Shown here: positions 1 through 11,700 of the stretch, in pieces | How positions within the stretch are numbered: the first letter of the stretch is position 1 | Layout of the letters: every line of letters begins with the position of its first letter | Origin: Manis javanica | Taxonomy: Eukaryota; Chordata; Mammalia; Pholidota; Manidae | NCBI RefSeq assembly: GCF_040802235.1 | Contig: NC_133166.1 | Location: forward strand, 1,984,001 to 2,048,000 | Direction: 5' to 3' | Length of the DNA: 64,000 nt | The notes under the pieces: generated by a model | What the model saw: the letters and a program-made list of their open reading frames with translations, nothing else | Database searches by the model: none | Told to the model about the DNA's origin: nothing | Translations under genes and position numbers: made by a program

Positions 1-8
1 GTGTTTAG

Positions 9-190
9 GCCACTGGATGGGCTAATGTAATTGGATGATGGGAGTTTTGGGACGTGTCCTATCAGTTCCAACCCCAGCAGGCACATGAGACTAACAGTAC
101 ATCCTGAACCTCTGAACCTTGGGAGAGGTTGGGAAGTAAAGATCAGCCACATGAGCAATACTTTTGTGACAGTTACTAATCCAAAGAGCC
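9..190 (-). repeat. Right inverted-repeat arm (opens unit 1)
   Basis: The reverse complement of this stretch matches the left arms at 8,120-8,290 and equivalents. Its own left arm lies outside the window. Confidence 0.75.
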
Positions 191-1099
191 CTTCTAAAAC
201 ATGGGCTGTTATGAGAACAGTTACTAGTAGTGTGCTGTAGCTGGTATTCTTTATAATTTTAGTGACTACAGTCCAGTTTTCTGTGTGTGTCCTCTCTTCT
301 GGCACTCAGTAAGACTTCATTTTTATTCTGGAGTGCTTTTACTTCTTAGGGGGGTTTCCACTTGATGGTCGAGCGTTGGGTTTCTGCTTCATGGATATTT
401 GCTTAGTCTTTGTCTTGTCAGGCCTTCAGCATCCTTCCAGTCCCTTCTCTCTGGCTCCTGGGCTGCTAGTGTGTAAATAAGTCCTGTATCTACATCCCTC
501 CCTATTTTTTTTGGAAAAGGAGTATTTTATTTTATTTTTTGTGTAACTCAAGTGCATCCTGGTCTCCAACTAGAGGTACTGTGTGATTGAATTACGGGCC
601 CCCAGTGATTGTAGGGGGCCTTCAGTAAATGTACTTGGTCCTCAGTAAATGTTTGAAATTGCAGCTAAATCGATGGATGGGTGCTCAAGGTACTGATTCA
701 CTCAAGATAGGGGGTGTATTTTCCTTTTCTTCTCAATCCTGGCTGGGCCAAACAGCCTAAAGTGTGGCTGATGGTTTATGAAATAATGTGTGGTTGTGTA
801 ATATTGGGCCATTGATACTCTATATAATATCAGAAAGGAAGGCCCTGTCCTGGTTAAGTGCTAACAATTGCTAATCATTCCTGATTCAAACCCAGATCAA
901 CTGTCTCCTCCTTCACAGATGCCTCAGGGATTGCATTGGTCTTGCTGATCTGTCACAGACCTTGTTTCCTTTGGGATTCCTGCCACCTCAGTACTGAATG
1001 CAGAGTCCCATGTGATTCTCCACTTTGCACCCTGTTTCCGGTGGGGCCCCTTAGACTTCCCAACATGTAGCAAGTTTTTCTTTGTTTTATCCTTGTCTC

Positions 1100-1390
1100 C
1101 CAGCTTTACTGAGATATAATTGATGGGATCCATACATATTTAAGGTGTATCATTTGATAAAGGTACACATTGCTTAGTGATCACCATAATCAACCTCCTT
1201 AGCATATCCATCAACTGATATAATTATCATTTCTTTTTCTTTTTCTGTGGTGACAATGCTTAAGGTCACCTTGTTGGCAAATTTCTGGTTGTGACACAGT
1301 ATATTAACACTAGTCCCATGCTGTACACTGGTCTTCTGTTTTCCTCTCCAGGGCCTCAGGACACTCTCTGTGTCCTTTGCCAATGGCCGC
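1100..1390 (-). mobile_element. Ancient L1 3'-UTR relic (unit 1)
   Basis: The antisense pattern 'agctttactgagatataattga ... aaggtgtatcatttgata ... atcaccataatcaa ... catatccatcaac' is typical of old mammalian L1 (L1M) 3' UTRs. The same relic is present at the matching site in all five units and so predates the duplications. Confidence 0.75.
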
Positions 1391-2131
1391 TCAGCAACTG
1401 CCCCTGGTCCTGGTCTTTAAGATACTCGGACCTCCCTTCCCACTGAGGGTCTTCCTTGATGAAGACAGATTCTTCGCTGGGAGAGTCTGCTCCTCCTATA
1501 CTGACTTCAGGTGAATTTTTCCTCCTCCATTACAATTCATACAGGATATCATATTTGAAAACATGTCACCTACCCAATATTCCTTTTGCTTTTACTTTGT
1601 ACATTTTCTGGGAATTCCACTAGACTGTCTGGTGATTTTGGTGTGAAACTTGCTCTTTTTGCTATTTTCCATGGTCTCTAGATTTATGAGTGGGTTTCCA
1701 TCACTTTCCCTCAGTCTATCCATTCCAGCTTTTTTGTCAATGGTTTATGTTTCTGATTAAAAGAGATCTTGGCCTCTGTTCAACTTTTCCCTGTATTCTT
1801 ACTTTAAAGTTAGTTGTCTGCACTTAAACAATTATTATGTCTTCAATAAATGAGTGATCATTATTTAGATTCTTAGATCTATCTATATTCTAGATGGATC
1901 TAGATTTTCTATTTCTGTTGGAGAGAGAGAAAATATTTCCAGAAGTTTCCTTACCTTTTGCAAGAAATCATGCAATAAAGAGATGGATTCAGAATAAAGA
2001 GGGTAACGAATGATGAAGATAAGTAATATCATTACATAAAGCAGAAATGTTTTGAAGTGCTAGAGAATGTACCTAGTATGGGAATATGTGAACGTAGAAC
2101 CTGAGTCATAAATGCTTTTCAAAGCCATACA

Positions 2132-2137
2132 TTTATT
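2132..2137 (-). promoter_or_regulatory. Candidate polyadenylation signal for the unit 1 receptor gene
   Basis: AATAAA on the minus strand, about 480 bp past the stop codon. The same hexamer is kept at the matching place in units 2 and 4 and lost in units 3 and 5. Chance occurrence is easy in such AT-rich DNA, so this is only a candidate. Confidence 0.3.
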
Positions 2138-2614
2138 TTGCACCCAGTTTAATGCAATAATTGAAATAGAACATATGAAAAGACTCTTTGTAGAAGAGTT
2201 ACAGACCTTGTTAAAATGAATGGAAAACAGTGAACTACTGTTTTAGTAATGATTATATACAAAACAGAGTTGTCTAGTCTTTCAGTATGTCTCTGAAATA
2301 CATTTGAAAGAACTAAATAACTTATGATAGCTATACATACTTGTTAGTATTTTTAAAAATCTCAATAAAGCCTTTATGGGTAGAATTAGATGTTAGAAAG
2401 TAAAACTAGAATTAGATATTTTTCAAACTACATTACAAGTAAAATTAGTCCCATGAGATGTTACAAAATTTCCTGCATACTAAGAGTACATCATTTAAAG
2501 GGGGTAGCATTGGTTTAAGGTGTGCCCATGTTCTAAATTTCAGAAGCAATAAAGAGTAGTCAAAATCTCTAGTGGAGGAGGTGATGTGTTGAATTTTATC
2601 AATTTGGGTCCAAT

Positions 2615-3544
2615 TTACAAGAACTTTTTCCCCATTAATTTTAGGGCTTCCTTTACCTCCTTATTTCTCAAACTATAGATCAGCGGGTTCAACATCGGAA
2701 TCACAATACTGTAAAATACGGAGGCCACTTTCATGTTCTCCTCAGAATTATCAGAATGAGGCTGCACATACATGTAACATAGGGTTCCACAGAAAATGGT
2801 GACGGCTGTCAGGTGGGAGGCACACGTGGAGAAGGCTTTTCTCCTCCCTGTGGCAGAAGACATCTGCAGGATGGTGGCGAGGATATACATGTAGGAAAAG
2901 ATGACGACCAACACAGTGAACATCAAGTTAAATCCCACAAAGACAGTTAGTAGGATGATGTTGATGTCAGTGTTGGAGCACGAGAGGGCAAGAATTGGGG
3001 GAACATCACAGAAAAAGTGATTGATGGTATTGGACTTACAGAAGTACAGAGAAAATGTAAACCCTGTGTGCACAGAAGCATTTATGGAGCCCATGACATA
3101 GGAACCACATACCAGTTGGATGCAGACTCTTCGGGACATGATTATGGGGTAGTGAAGTGGGTTACAGATGGCAACATATCTGTCCACTGCCATGGCAGCC
3201 AGGAGATAAGGGTCAGTGGTCGCAAATATTGCATAAATCAATAATTGCATTACACAGCCTTCGAAGGATATGGATTTATTTTCTACTACGAAGTTTTGCA
3301 GCATCTTGGGAGTGATAGCGGAGGTATAGCACATATCAACAAAAGCCAGATGTTGTAGGAAAAAGTACATGGGTGTCTGAAGTCTGGAATCTGTCTTGAT
3401 GAGTAGGATCATTCCAACATTACCCACCACGGAGGTCACGTAGATGACTAGAAATACAACAAAGAGGACATATCGAAACTTTTCTTGGGTGGCAAATCCC
3501 AGAAGAAAAAATTCTGTCACATCAGTGCTGTTTCCTTTTGTCAT
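2615..3544 (-). CDS. OR5AK2-like: Olfactory receptor, OR5AK2-like (unit 1)
   Basis: Single-exon class II odorant receptor of 309 residues, the usual length. It is expected in the ciliary membrane of olfactory neurons, signalling through G-olf and adenylate cyclase. Visible features: N-glycosylation site NST at 5-7; TM1 with GN at 41-42; [11 protein letters not shown] from 58; Cys97 and Cys179 for the TM3-ECL2 disulfide; [10 protein letters not shown] at 118-127; FSY in TM5 at 216-218; [11 protein letters not shown] at 236-246; [12 protein letters not shown] at 283-294. The family-typical Tyr before DRY is Val, as I recall for human OR5AK2. The start gives MTKGNST, matching human MTLGNST in length. 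Residues 201-309 differ from the unit 4 protein at only two positions, against about 23 before that. The symbol is by similarity; one-to-one orthology cannot be assigned in a lineage-specific array. Confidence 0.95.
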   Translation of the reverse strand: MTKGNSTDVTEFFLLGFATQEKFRYVLFVVFLVIYVTSVVGNVGMILLIKTDSRLQTPMYFFLQHLAFVDMCYTSAITPKMLQNFVVENKSISFEGCVMQLLIYAIFATTDPYLLAAMAVDRYVAICNPLHYPIIMSRRVCIQLVCGSYVMGSINASVHTGFTFSLYFCKSNTINHFFCDVPPILALSCSNTDINIILLTVFVGFNLMFTVLVVIFSYMYILATILQMSSATGRRKAFSTCASHLTAVTIFCGTLCYMYVQPHSDNSEENMKVASVFYSIVIPMLNPLIYSLRNKEVKEALKLMGKKFL

Positions 3545-5169
3545 GGTTACTGAAGTCCACAGAGGACCAAGAGTAGGAGCAGAAAAAAAAAGGGGGAGAT
3601 ATTTATGACTTCTTGAAGGAAAAAGGGTTTTATATTTCAGCCTGTTTGAATTACATTTTCATCACAAACACTCACCACAGGGTTTACTGCTTTCCAAGTA
3701 TTCTTCTATTTGCTTGATAAATAACTACCACAGCAAAAGTGGTAGGTGCCATGGACTCAGTTTGAAAATGATTTCATAGTAGAGCAATGACTATAAGTAT
3801 GTGTGATTCTAAGAAACATAGCTTCCTACAGGTTTCCAGTATTTTGAACAGGTTCCCTATTGGCTTAATACAATATTCAAATATGACTTTATACATTTTC
3901 AACTGCCTGCAGTGTTTCTCAGCCATTTATCATTTAGATCCAGCCTTGCATTTACCATGGGTATGTTTTTTTTTTAAGTTAGAGCCTAGCAGCAGGACAA
4001 ATCATGTAATCAATCTATTCATAGATAATAATGGCTTACTTTAAATAGTAAATTTGTTTCCTACTTTGAGTCCTTCTCCCTCTTTACCTGGTTTGGTGTA
4101 CAGCTGTGGTGTTTTCGTCCATGGTCTGTCATGGACTGCAAGCCCTCAACCTCCCCTATTCTAGACTCTTTACTCTCAAACACTATTCCACATTGCTGAG
4201 CACTGCTCATATGTCAGAATGTGCAGAAGTTGACTTGCATCCATACACTTGTCTTTTCTTCTGGGCAGAGATACACCACCTCCAACCAAAGTGATTGTAT
4301 ATTGATCTTCAATATGAAATTTAGGTATTTGGAAGCCACGTGTTAGGGTTGCCAAATAGTATACAGCACACTCAATTAAATTTGAAATGCAGATATATAA
4401 CATAACTTTTGTGGTAAAGGCTAATCTAAGTACTGCACAGGAAATATTCCACTACCTGCAGTCGCACTTCGCCTGTTCCTGAGGGACCTTGAGTCTCCGG
4501 AGACATGGTAATTTGGAGACTTCTCAGGGAAGAATGGAGTCTTGTAAGTGTGAATCTTTGTATCATTCAGAATACATTATTCTGCAAAAAAGAAAGCTTA
4601 ATTTATAAATTTCAATGGCATTTAAAAAATTCTCCCTATAGGTTGTCTAGAAGATTGTAATGTTTGAATTTCTGGGCCTTAAAGTTAAACATTTAAGGAA
4701 GTTCTTGGAGCATAACTATCATAACATAACAGTGTCAAAGGACAACTGTATATGAGGGTGTGGATACAAAATAACAGGATCAAATTTTATATGTAGTATC
4801 CCCCCAAAATTAAGATAAATGTTTCCCAGAAATTTTACATTTAAATGAATATTGTTATATTCACTGTTGTTAGGTTGCCTTATCATTTAATGCCAGTGAT
4901 AATGCTTTTAACAAAATAGTTTCTGAGGATTTTCCATTGGTAATTGTTTTCAGAATCTGAATCCCATTTTCTTGAGTATAAATCAAGAGTGGTTATTTTT
5001 TCCCTTTGGGGGGATCATTCAAAACCAGTGAGAAGGTGGGAAGAATTACTTTTGAAAATCACATTCATCTCCCCTTCATGCAGTAGAATACAAAAGATAA
5101 TGAGAAACTAGTTGGTAGAAAACACCAGAACCTGCTGGGTGAAGTATGACAAGGATCGTTCAGGAGGCG

Positions 5170-5305
5170 TACAGAGCACCTGAGCAGGGGACGGAGGGGC
5201 CCGGCACCGAGGCCGGAGAGGGAACCGGCCAACCAGAGCGCTGGCCCTGAGGGGCGGCGCGGCTGCTGGAGGGCTTCTGACACTACGGGAGACACAGACC
5301 CCAGG
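5170..5305. other. GC-rich block upstream of the unit 1 receptor gene
   Basis: A short GC- and CpG-rich stretch (gcgctggccctg and ggcggcgcggctg are visible) in otherwise AT-rich DNA, 1.6 kb upstream of the receptor start. Mammalian odorant-receptor genes usually have promoters and non-coding exons 1-10 kb upstream, so this is a candidate promoter or 5' exon. No TATA box or Olf/Ebf site was convincing. The block may instead be an old inserted scrap. Confidence 0.5.
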
Positions 5306-7666
5306 TTAAAATAAACACCTTCTCAGTCTGCTGAGAGCATAAGGACTCAAACATACAATTTCATAAATAATGGCTCAGAAAAAGTGTCCTGAGAGAAAAC
5401 ATCTTATACTTTGGCACACACGCACACAAATGTTCCATCTAAGAACTGGTAACGACCTCCCTGGATTCACATGGGTTTGGGTTTAAATTTGTATTGCTAG
5501 ATAAGAAATTCACAGCAAATTGTGCGGGTTTGTGAATAACTTAGCAACCTGGCAGAAACAAAGTAAAATCCCAAATAGGAACATACCAGATTCCTTCAGA
5601 TTCCTGCAGATCAAAGCAGTGAAGCTGTAGTATAATCCAAAAAAAAAAAAAAAAAAAACAAACAAACCCGAAAGTCGTTCTGAGCAAAATGTTGCAGAAA
5701 CAGCACACGTAAGATTTCATTAGCATAGTGTTTGGGGTACCGGAATCTTCAGGTACAGAATATAGAGTAATAAGGTTTCATTTTTAAAATTTCCATGGCA
5801 TCACCAGGAATGAAGGGATCACTCTGGTCTTGGTGTGAAACACCCTACAATCTTGGTTCTAACCCTTTTGTTCCACCATTTCCAACACACGCTGGGAAGG
5901 TACTGGGAGGCTTTTGAAGAAATGGGATCTGCTTTACTCACACCAGATTTGTCTCCAGGTTCTGTTTGCCCAGCTGGTGCAGGCTGATCACCCACCAAGG
6001 TCTCTCTGTGTGGTTCCTTCTAATTAGGGAGTTTATAGTCGGGGCCTAAGGGATCAATAGCTGCTCCATTGAGAATCTGAGTTTCTAGGGCTGAGGAGGA
6101 ATTGGAATAAACAATGTTCAGGATTTCTTTTCTATGCAGTTCAGTTAAACTTTGTGGTAAGGATAAATTAAATTTATGTTTACTGTCATTAGGAACTCTG
6201 TGTGTTGCGTTGCCTTGTTATAGAAAAACTCCTTTTTAAAAGTGTTCTTGTTATGAATCAGGTTGTACAATTTTTAATATGCCTCAGAATATGCCTTTAT
6301 GTCTATAAAGTTGACATTGTCACCATAACTGGTAAAATACTTGACTATGTAGCAAAGCGAGATGGGAAGCTAGTCTAAATTTAAGGGCGTATGTTCCCAG
6401 TGTGATAAACAGAGTTGCTAATTTGAAACCATTTTTTATTATAACTTTGACTATTTGAAGAAATAATTTACTCTTGATTCCTTCTTTCTTGTTTTCTATT
6501 AGTGTAACATTTAAACAAATTAGAAATCAGTTATATATAAAGAGAGCATCTCTCTGGTTCCATTTATTCCCTCAAACTATTTCACCTAACAGTGTGTGGG
6601 ATAAGAGATTTTGAGAAGTATTTGGCTCTACAGCTGCTAGGTTACATCTTTAAGGTAACCAGTGAAAGGAGAAGGCTGGATTCCAGGTCTGAAGCTTTCT
6701 GATTAACAAGCACGCCCATAAAGGAGAATTGGTGTCAAAGGTTGGTGAATTGAATCCAACATTACTTATTACCTGATCAGTGTCTAGGTTAGGATGGGTT
6801 CCTGATAGTAGAGGAAAACCAAATATACACTGGCTCAGAAAAACTGAGATGGACATTTTCCTTCATCAAAATATTTGGGCTTTATGACTTGTATTTTGTG
6901 ATTAGCTTGACTTACACGTAGGCTAGTTGCCTCACAGTCTTACATGTCTACCAGTGCAAGACATCACATTCTTTTTCAAAGTACACATACACAGAAAAAG
7001 GTGCATAAGGGGAGGGTGACAAACACATATATGTTCTTCATGAGGAAAACAAAAGCTTTCTCTAAATCCAGCAAACTCCTGCTTACATCTTATTGGCTGG
7101 GAATGTGTTATATACAGAAGCAGAAATCTCTGCTTTGCACTAACTCCCCAGCTACCTGACTTAGTGCATGTGAGGTGGACGGCATTGTCTGTGCAACTAG
7201 TGGCAGGTTTCCTGTGGAATCTCTCTGCTTCTCTGCCTCAGGAATATCTCAGAAGCCCTGGATGATCTTGGGGAGCCCTCGAGCAATGCGGAGACCTGAA
7301 TAATTGTGTCAATCTCTTGTTCTTCAGAGGGACAATTTTGTGGGACATTCTACATAGTTCATCAAAGTCCCCTGTGGGTTGAATTCCAGTTCTCAGGGTA
7401 GAAATCAGCCAAGTCATTCACCTGTTCCTTGCTTTTGTGTTCCTGCAGCCCACACTTCATGTTCCTTCTCTCTGCTGCCTGGGAAAACCCCTGAAACAGT
7501 TTAGCAGACACTGCAGCTGAGGGAACAGTACCCATAGAACTGCTGTGCCTTCAGAATATCTGCTGAAATTTCAGGGATCCCCAGAGTCACCCTCATTTTT
7601 AGCTGGCTGCAGATTTGGGGGTCTCACCACAATCATCCTCAGGTTTGATAATTCACTGAAATGAAT

Positions 7667-7910
7667 CAATGTTATGGACCGATGGTATGTGTTCCCCATA
7701 CTTCGCCTATTGACAGTCTATCCTAAGTCCCAATGTGGTGGTATTAGGTGGGGTCTCTGGAGTGACTAAGTCAGGAGGGTGCATCTCTAATAAACTGGAT
7801 TCATTCTTTATAAAAGAGGCCTAGAAAGTGCTCTAGCTCTTTTTTCACCATGCGAAGATATAAGGAGAGGTGAACTGTCTGCAAACCAAAAGAGGGTTCT
7901 CAACCCCCTC
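7667..7910 (+). mobile_element. MaLR-type LTR fossil (unit 1)
   Basis: The stretch starts with 'gttatggac', goes through 'cccaatgtggtggtattagg' and a 'ttttttcaccatg' motif, and ends near a 'gggttctca' motif. This resembles MLT1/MST-class MaLR LTRs. It is a broken, ancient partial copy shared with units 2 and 4, so it predates the duplications. Confidence 0.6.
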
Positions 7911-8119
7911 ATGGCACTTAAGTTTTATTATAACAAAAGATATAAATTAGAAGTAGCCAAATGAAGAAATGCAAAGGGTGAACATGTGAGGATTTCAAAC
8001 ATGAAGCTTCCATTGTTCTCACTGATGCATGTTGGGTAAATGCACTGCACTGCTCCACACGTGGCAGTACACATGGAGTATTGCCAACCTGGGGGCTCAG
8101 CTGAGACTTTGGTGTCCAA

Positions 8120-8290
8120 AATTCCTTTTAGGGCTATTGGATTGCTTATGTGGCTGATCTATGATTCTCTTCCTCTCCGGGAGGCTCAGGGTATATTGTT
8201 AGTGGCATGTTCCTCTGGAGGTTGGAAGTGATAGAGTCTGTCCCAATTCTCCCATCATGTATTACACTGTTAGACTGTCCAGTACCCAGG
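8120..8290 (+). repeat. Left inverted-repeat arm (end of unit 1)
   Basis: Pairs with 13,753-13,930. Shared core words include 'tgtggctgatct', 'ggaggttggaa' and 'gttagactgtccagt'. The junction L1 lies between the arms. Confidence 0.8.
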
Positions 8291-8773
8291 TCTCCAGGTA
8301 ACAAAGAGACTCCTATTTGGAAGGGTGCTCCAGGGCTTGGAGATCACCTCTCAGTAGCTGAAGGAAGGGGCACACTTTCCTTTAGGTAAGTTCGATTCTT
8401 CAGTACACATACAGAACCTTCACCCAAGGCCATATCCTTGGAATACAAAGTAAGATACATGCCATGCTGGTTAAAATGGAAGCTGAGAAGTGAGATGACT
8501 CTTTATCCAGTTTCACCACCATTCTCACACATATTTGTTTTAGGAAGGAATGAGGGGAATTGTTAATGCATAGAAAACCTGCTATATTTTGTACAGCCTT
8601 GTCTTTCTGTTCAGTGGATATTCTCTTTTCTACATCATTTTTGTTCTAAACTTTTGTTTGAGAGGCCACATTTTCTTTCAGCATGGTCTAGCCTAATATT
8701 TTCTATAAAATTAACCATCTGGCCAATCACTGATCACTGACATCCAATTTTGGTTGAAGAATTGAGCCTCTAT

Positions 8774-11700
8774 TGAGAGAAAAGGTTATGTAAAAGGGAA
8801 ACCTAATCAGCCACTCAGCAGATGTCTGAGCAGAAACTTTACAGGCAAGAAGGGAATGGTATGAAATATTTAGTGTATTGAAACAGAAGGACCTTAATCC
8901 AAGAATCATCTATCCAGCATAAGTATCATTCAGATTTGAAGGAAGATTAAATATTTCACAGGTAAATAAAGGCTCGAGGAATTTATAAACACTAAAGCAG
9001 CATTACAGGATATGTTAAAAGGACTGCTGTTAATAGAAATGTTCCTAAATCTAAATCATTTTCACTAGTGAAAATAAATGCAAAGTAATGGTAGTAGAAG
9101 AATTATTTACCATGGAATTATGAAATTAAAGCAAAACATAGGTAGTAAAGCCAAGTACACACAAGATCAGTCAAGGAATACACAAAATGTGCAGAGTATA
9201 ACATCTAATTCAGAAAGTCTGGAGGAGGAAGAAGAGAAAAAAGACTTACTTTAAATTGTGTTATCAGTCATCAACTTAATAAGACAGTTGTATAGTCAAG
9301 AAGCTATCCTTGAACCTTAGCATAACCATGTATATAAAAACTATAATAAATACACAGAAAATTAAAAAAAAGAAGCAATATCAAAACTAAAGAAAACCAT
9401 GAATTAAAGAGATAAGAGTATAAAAGAACAAGAATAGAACAAGAAGATATAAAACAACCAGACAACAATTAATAAAATGGCAATAAATACATACCTATCA
9501 ATAATTGCCTTAAACGTAAATGGACTGAATGCACCAATCAAAAGACATAGGGTGGAAGAATGGATAAAGAAACAAGATCCATCTATGTACTGCATGCAAG
9601 AGACTCATTTCAGACCTAAAACACAGATATTTCATGCGACTAATAGGGAGAAAAAAATAGGAGTAGTAGTACTCATACCAGACATAATAGATTTCCAAAG
9701 AGAGAGTAAGAAGAGACAAAGAAGGACATTACATAATGATAAAGGGCTCAGTCCAACAAGAGGATATAACCATTATAAATATATATGCACCCAATACAGG
9801 AGCACCAGCATATGTGAAACAGACTAACAGAATTAAAGGGGGAAACAGAATGCAATGCACTCATTTTAGGAGACTTTAACACAACACTCACATCAACAGA
9901 TCAAAGAGACAGAAAATAAATAAGGAAATAGAGGCCCTGAACAATACATTAGATTAGATGGACATAACAGATATCTACAGACCATTCCATACAAAAACAG
10001 CATGATACATATTTTTCTCAGGTGTACATGGAATGTTCTCCAGAAGAGATCACATACTAGGCCACTAAAAGAGCCTCAATAGATTAGAAAAGATTGAAAT
10101 GGTATCAAAACACATCTCAGACTACAGTGGTATTCAACTAGAAATAAATTACACAAAGAAAACTAAAAAGTGTATGAAAGCATGGAGGTTAAACAACATG
10201 CTTCTAAGTAATCACTGGATCAATGAACAAATTAAAACAGAAATCAAGCAATGTATGGAGATAAATGAAAAAAATTTAACAGTCCAAATTTGTGGGATGC
10301 TGCAAAAGCATTTCTAAGAGGGAAGTATATAGCAATAAAGGGCTACCTCAAGAAACAAGAACAATCTGAAACAGCACACACTCACAGTTAAAGAAACTAG
10401 AAAAAGAAGAACAAATGAAATGAAACCCAGAGTTAGTAGAAGGGAAGGACATAATAAATATAAGAGCAGAAATAAATAAAAGAGAGAAATATAAAAATAA
10501 TAGAAAAAAATGAATGAAACCAAGAGCTTGTTCTTTAAGAAAATAAATAAAATAGAAAGACTCCTAGCCTTATGACAAAAAAGAGAGAGTACACAAATAG
10601 AATTAAAAACTAAAAGAATATTCATAACAGATACCACAGAAATACAAAGAATTATTAGAGAATGGTATGAATAATGATATGAGAATACATTTGACAACCT
10701 AGAAGAAATGGACAAGTTTCTAAAAAATACAACCTTCCAAGATGGACCAAGGAAGAAACAGAAATTCTGAACAGACCAATTAATAGCAGTGAAATTGAAT
10801 TGGTAGTCAAAACAATACACAGCAACGAAACCAGGACCAGATGGCTTCACAGCTGAATTCTACCAAACATTTAAAGAAAAGCTAATACCAATCCTTCTTA
10901 AAGTATGCCAAAAAGTAGAAGAGGGTATACTTCCAAACTCATTCTGTGAGGTCAGCATCACTCTAATATCAAAAATAGACAAAGACACTACAAAAAAGGA
11001 AAATTCCAGACCAATATCCCTGATGAACATAGATGCAAAAATCCTCAACAAAATATTAGCAAACAGAATTCAAAAAATACATCAAAAGGATCATCCATCA
11101 CAACCAACTGGGATTTATTTCAGGGATAATCAATCAATATCATACACCACATCAACAAAAAGGATAAAAACCACATGATGATCTTGATAGAGGCTGAAAA
11201 GCATTTAACAAAATTCAACATCCATTATGAAGAAAGCTCTCAACAAAATGGGTATAGAGTGCACTTAATTCAGTGTAAAAAGGCCATATATGAGAAACCC
11301 ATAGCTGATATCATACTTAATGGTAAGAAGCTGAAAGCTTTTCCTCTAAGATCAGGAATAAGACAAGGATGTCCACTCTCACCATTTTTATTCAACATAG
11401 TACTAGAGGTCCTATCCATGGCATCAGACAAGACAAAGAGATAAAAGGCATCTAAATTGGTAAGGAAAAATTTAAATTGTTACTATTTGCAGATGAGATA
11501 ATATCATACATAGAAAATCCTAAAAACTATACCAAAATAGTATTGGAACTAATAACTGAATTCACCAGAGTTTCAGGAGATAAAATTAAGACCCAGAAAT
11601 CTCTTGCATTCCTATATACTACAACAAAAACAGCAGAAAGGAAATCAGGAAAACAATTCTATTTACACTTGCATCCTGATGAAAAGAATAAAATACCTAG

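Noticed and set aside
924-1383. Two 69-codon minus-strand frames repeated at 38,863 and 39,113
   Set aside because: They overlap an L1 3'-UTR relic, are not open in units 2, 3 or 5, and are shared only because units 1 and 4 are nearly identical.
3017-3244. Plus-strand open frame of 75 codons antisense to the receptor, repeated at 40,946 and 51,028
   Set aside because: It is a shadow of the receptor frame. It is kept only because the receptor codons beneath it are conserved, and it is disrupted in the unit 2 copy.
4995-5020. CCCTTTGGGG-like motif upstream of receptors as an Olf/Ebf site
   Set aside because: The spacing does not fit the usual CCCNNGGG core, and the motif is altered in unit 4.
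10314-10850. 178-codon minus-strand frame rich in F, L, S and Y
   Set aside because: It is antisense of A-rich L1 ORF2, a typical artefact of such composition.
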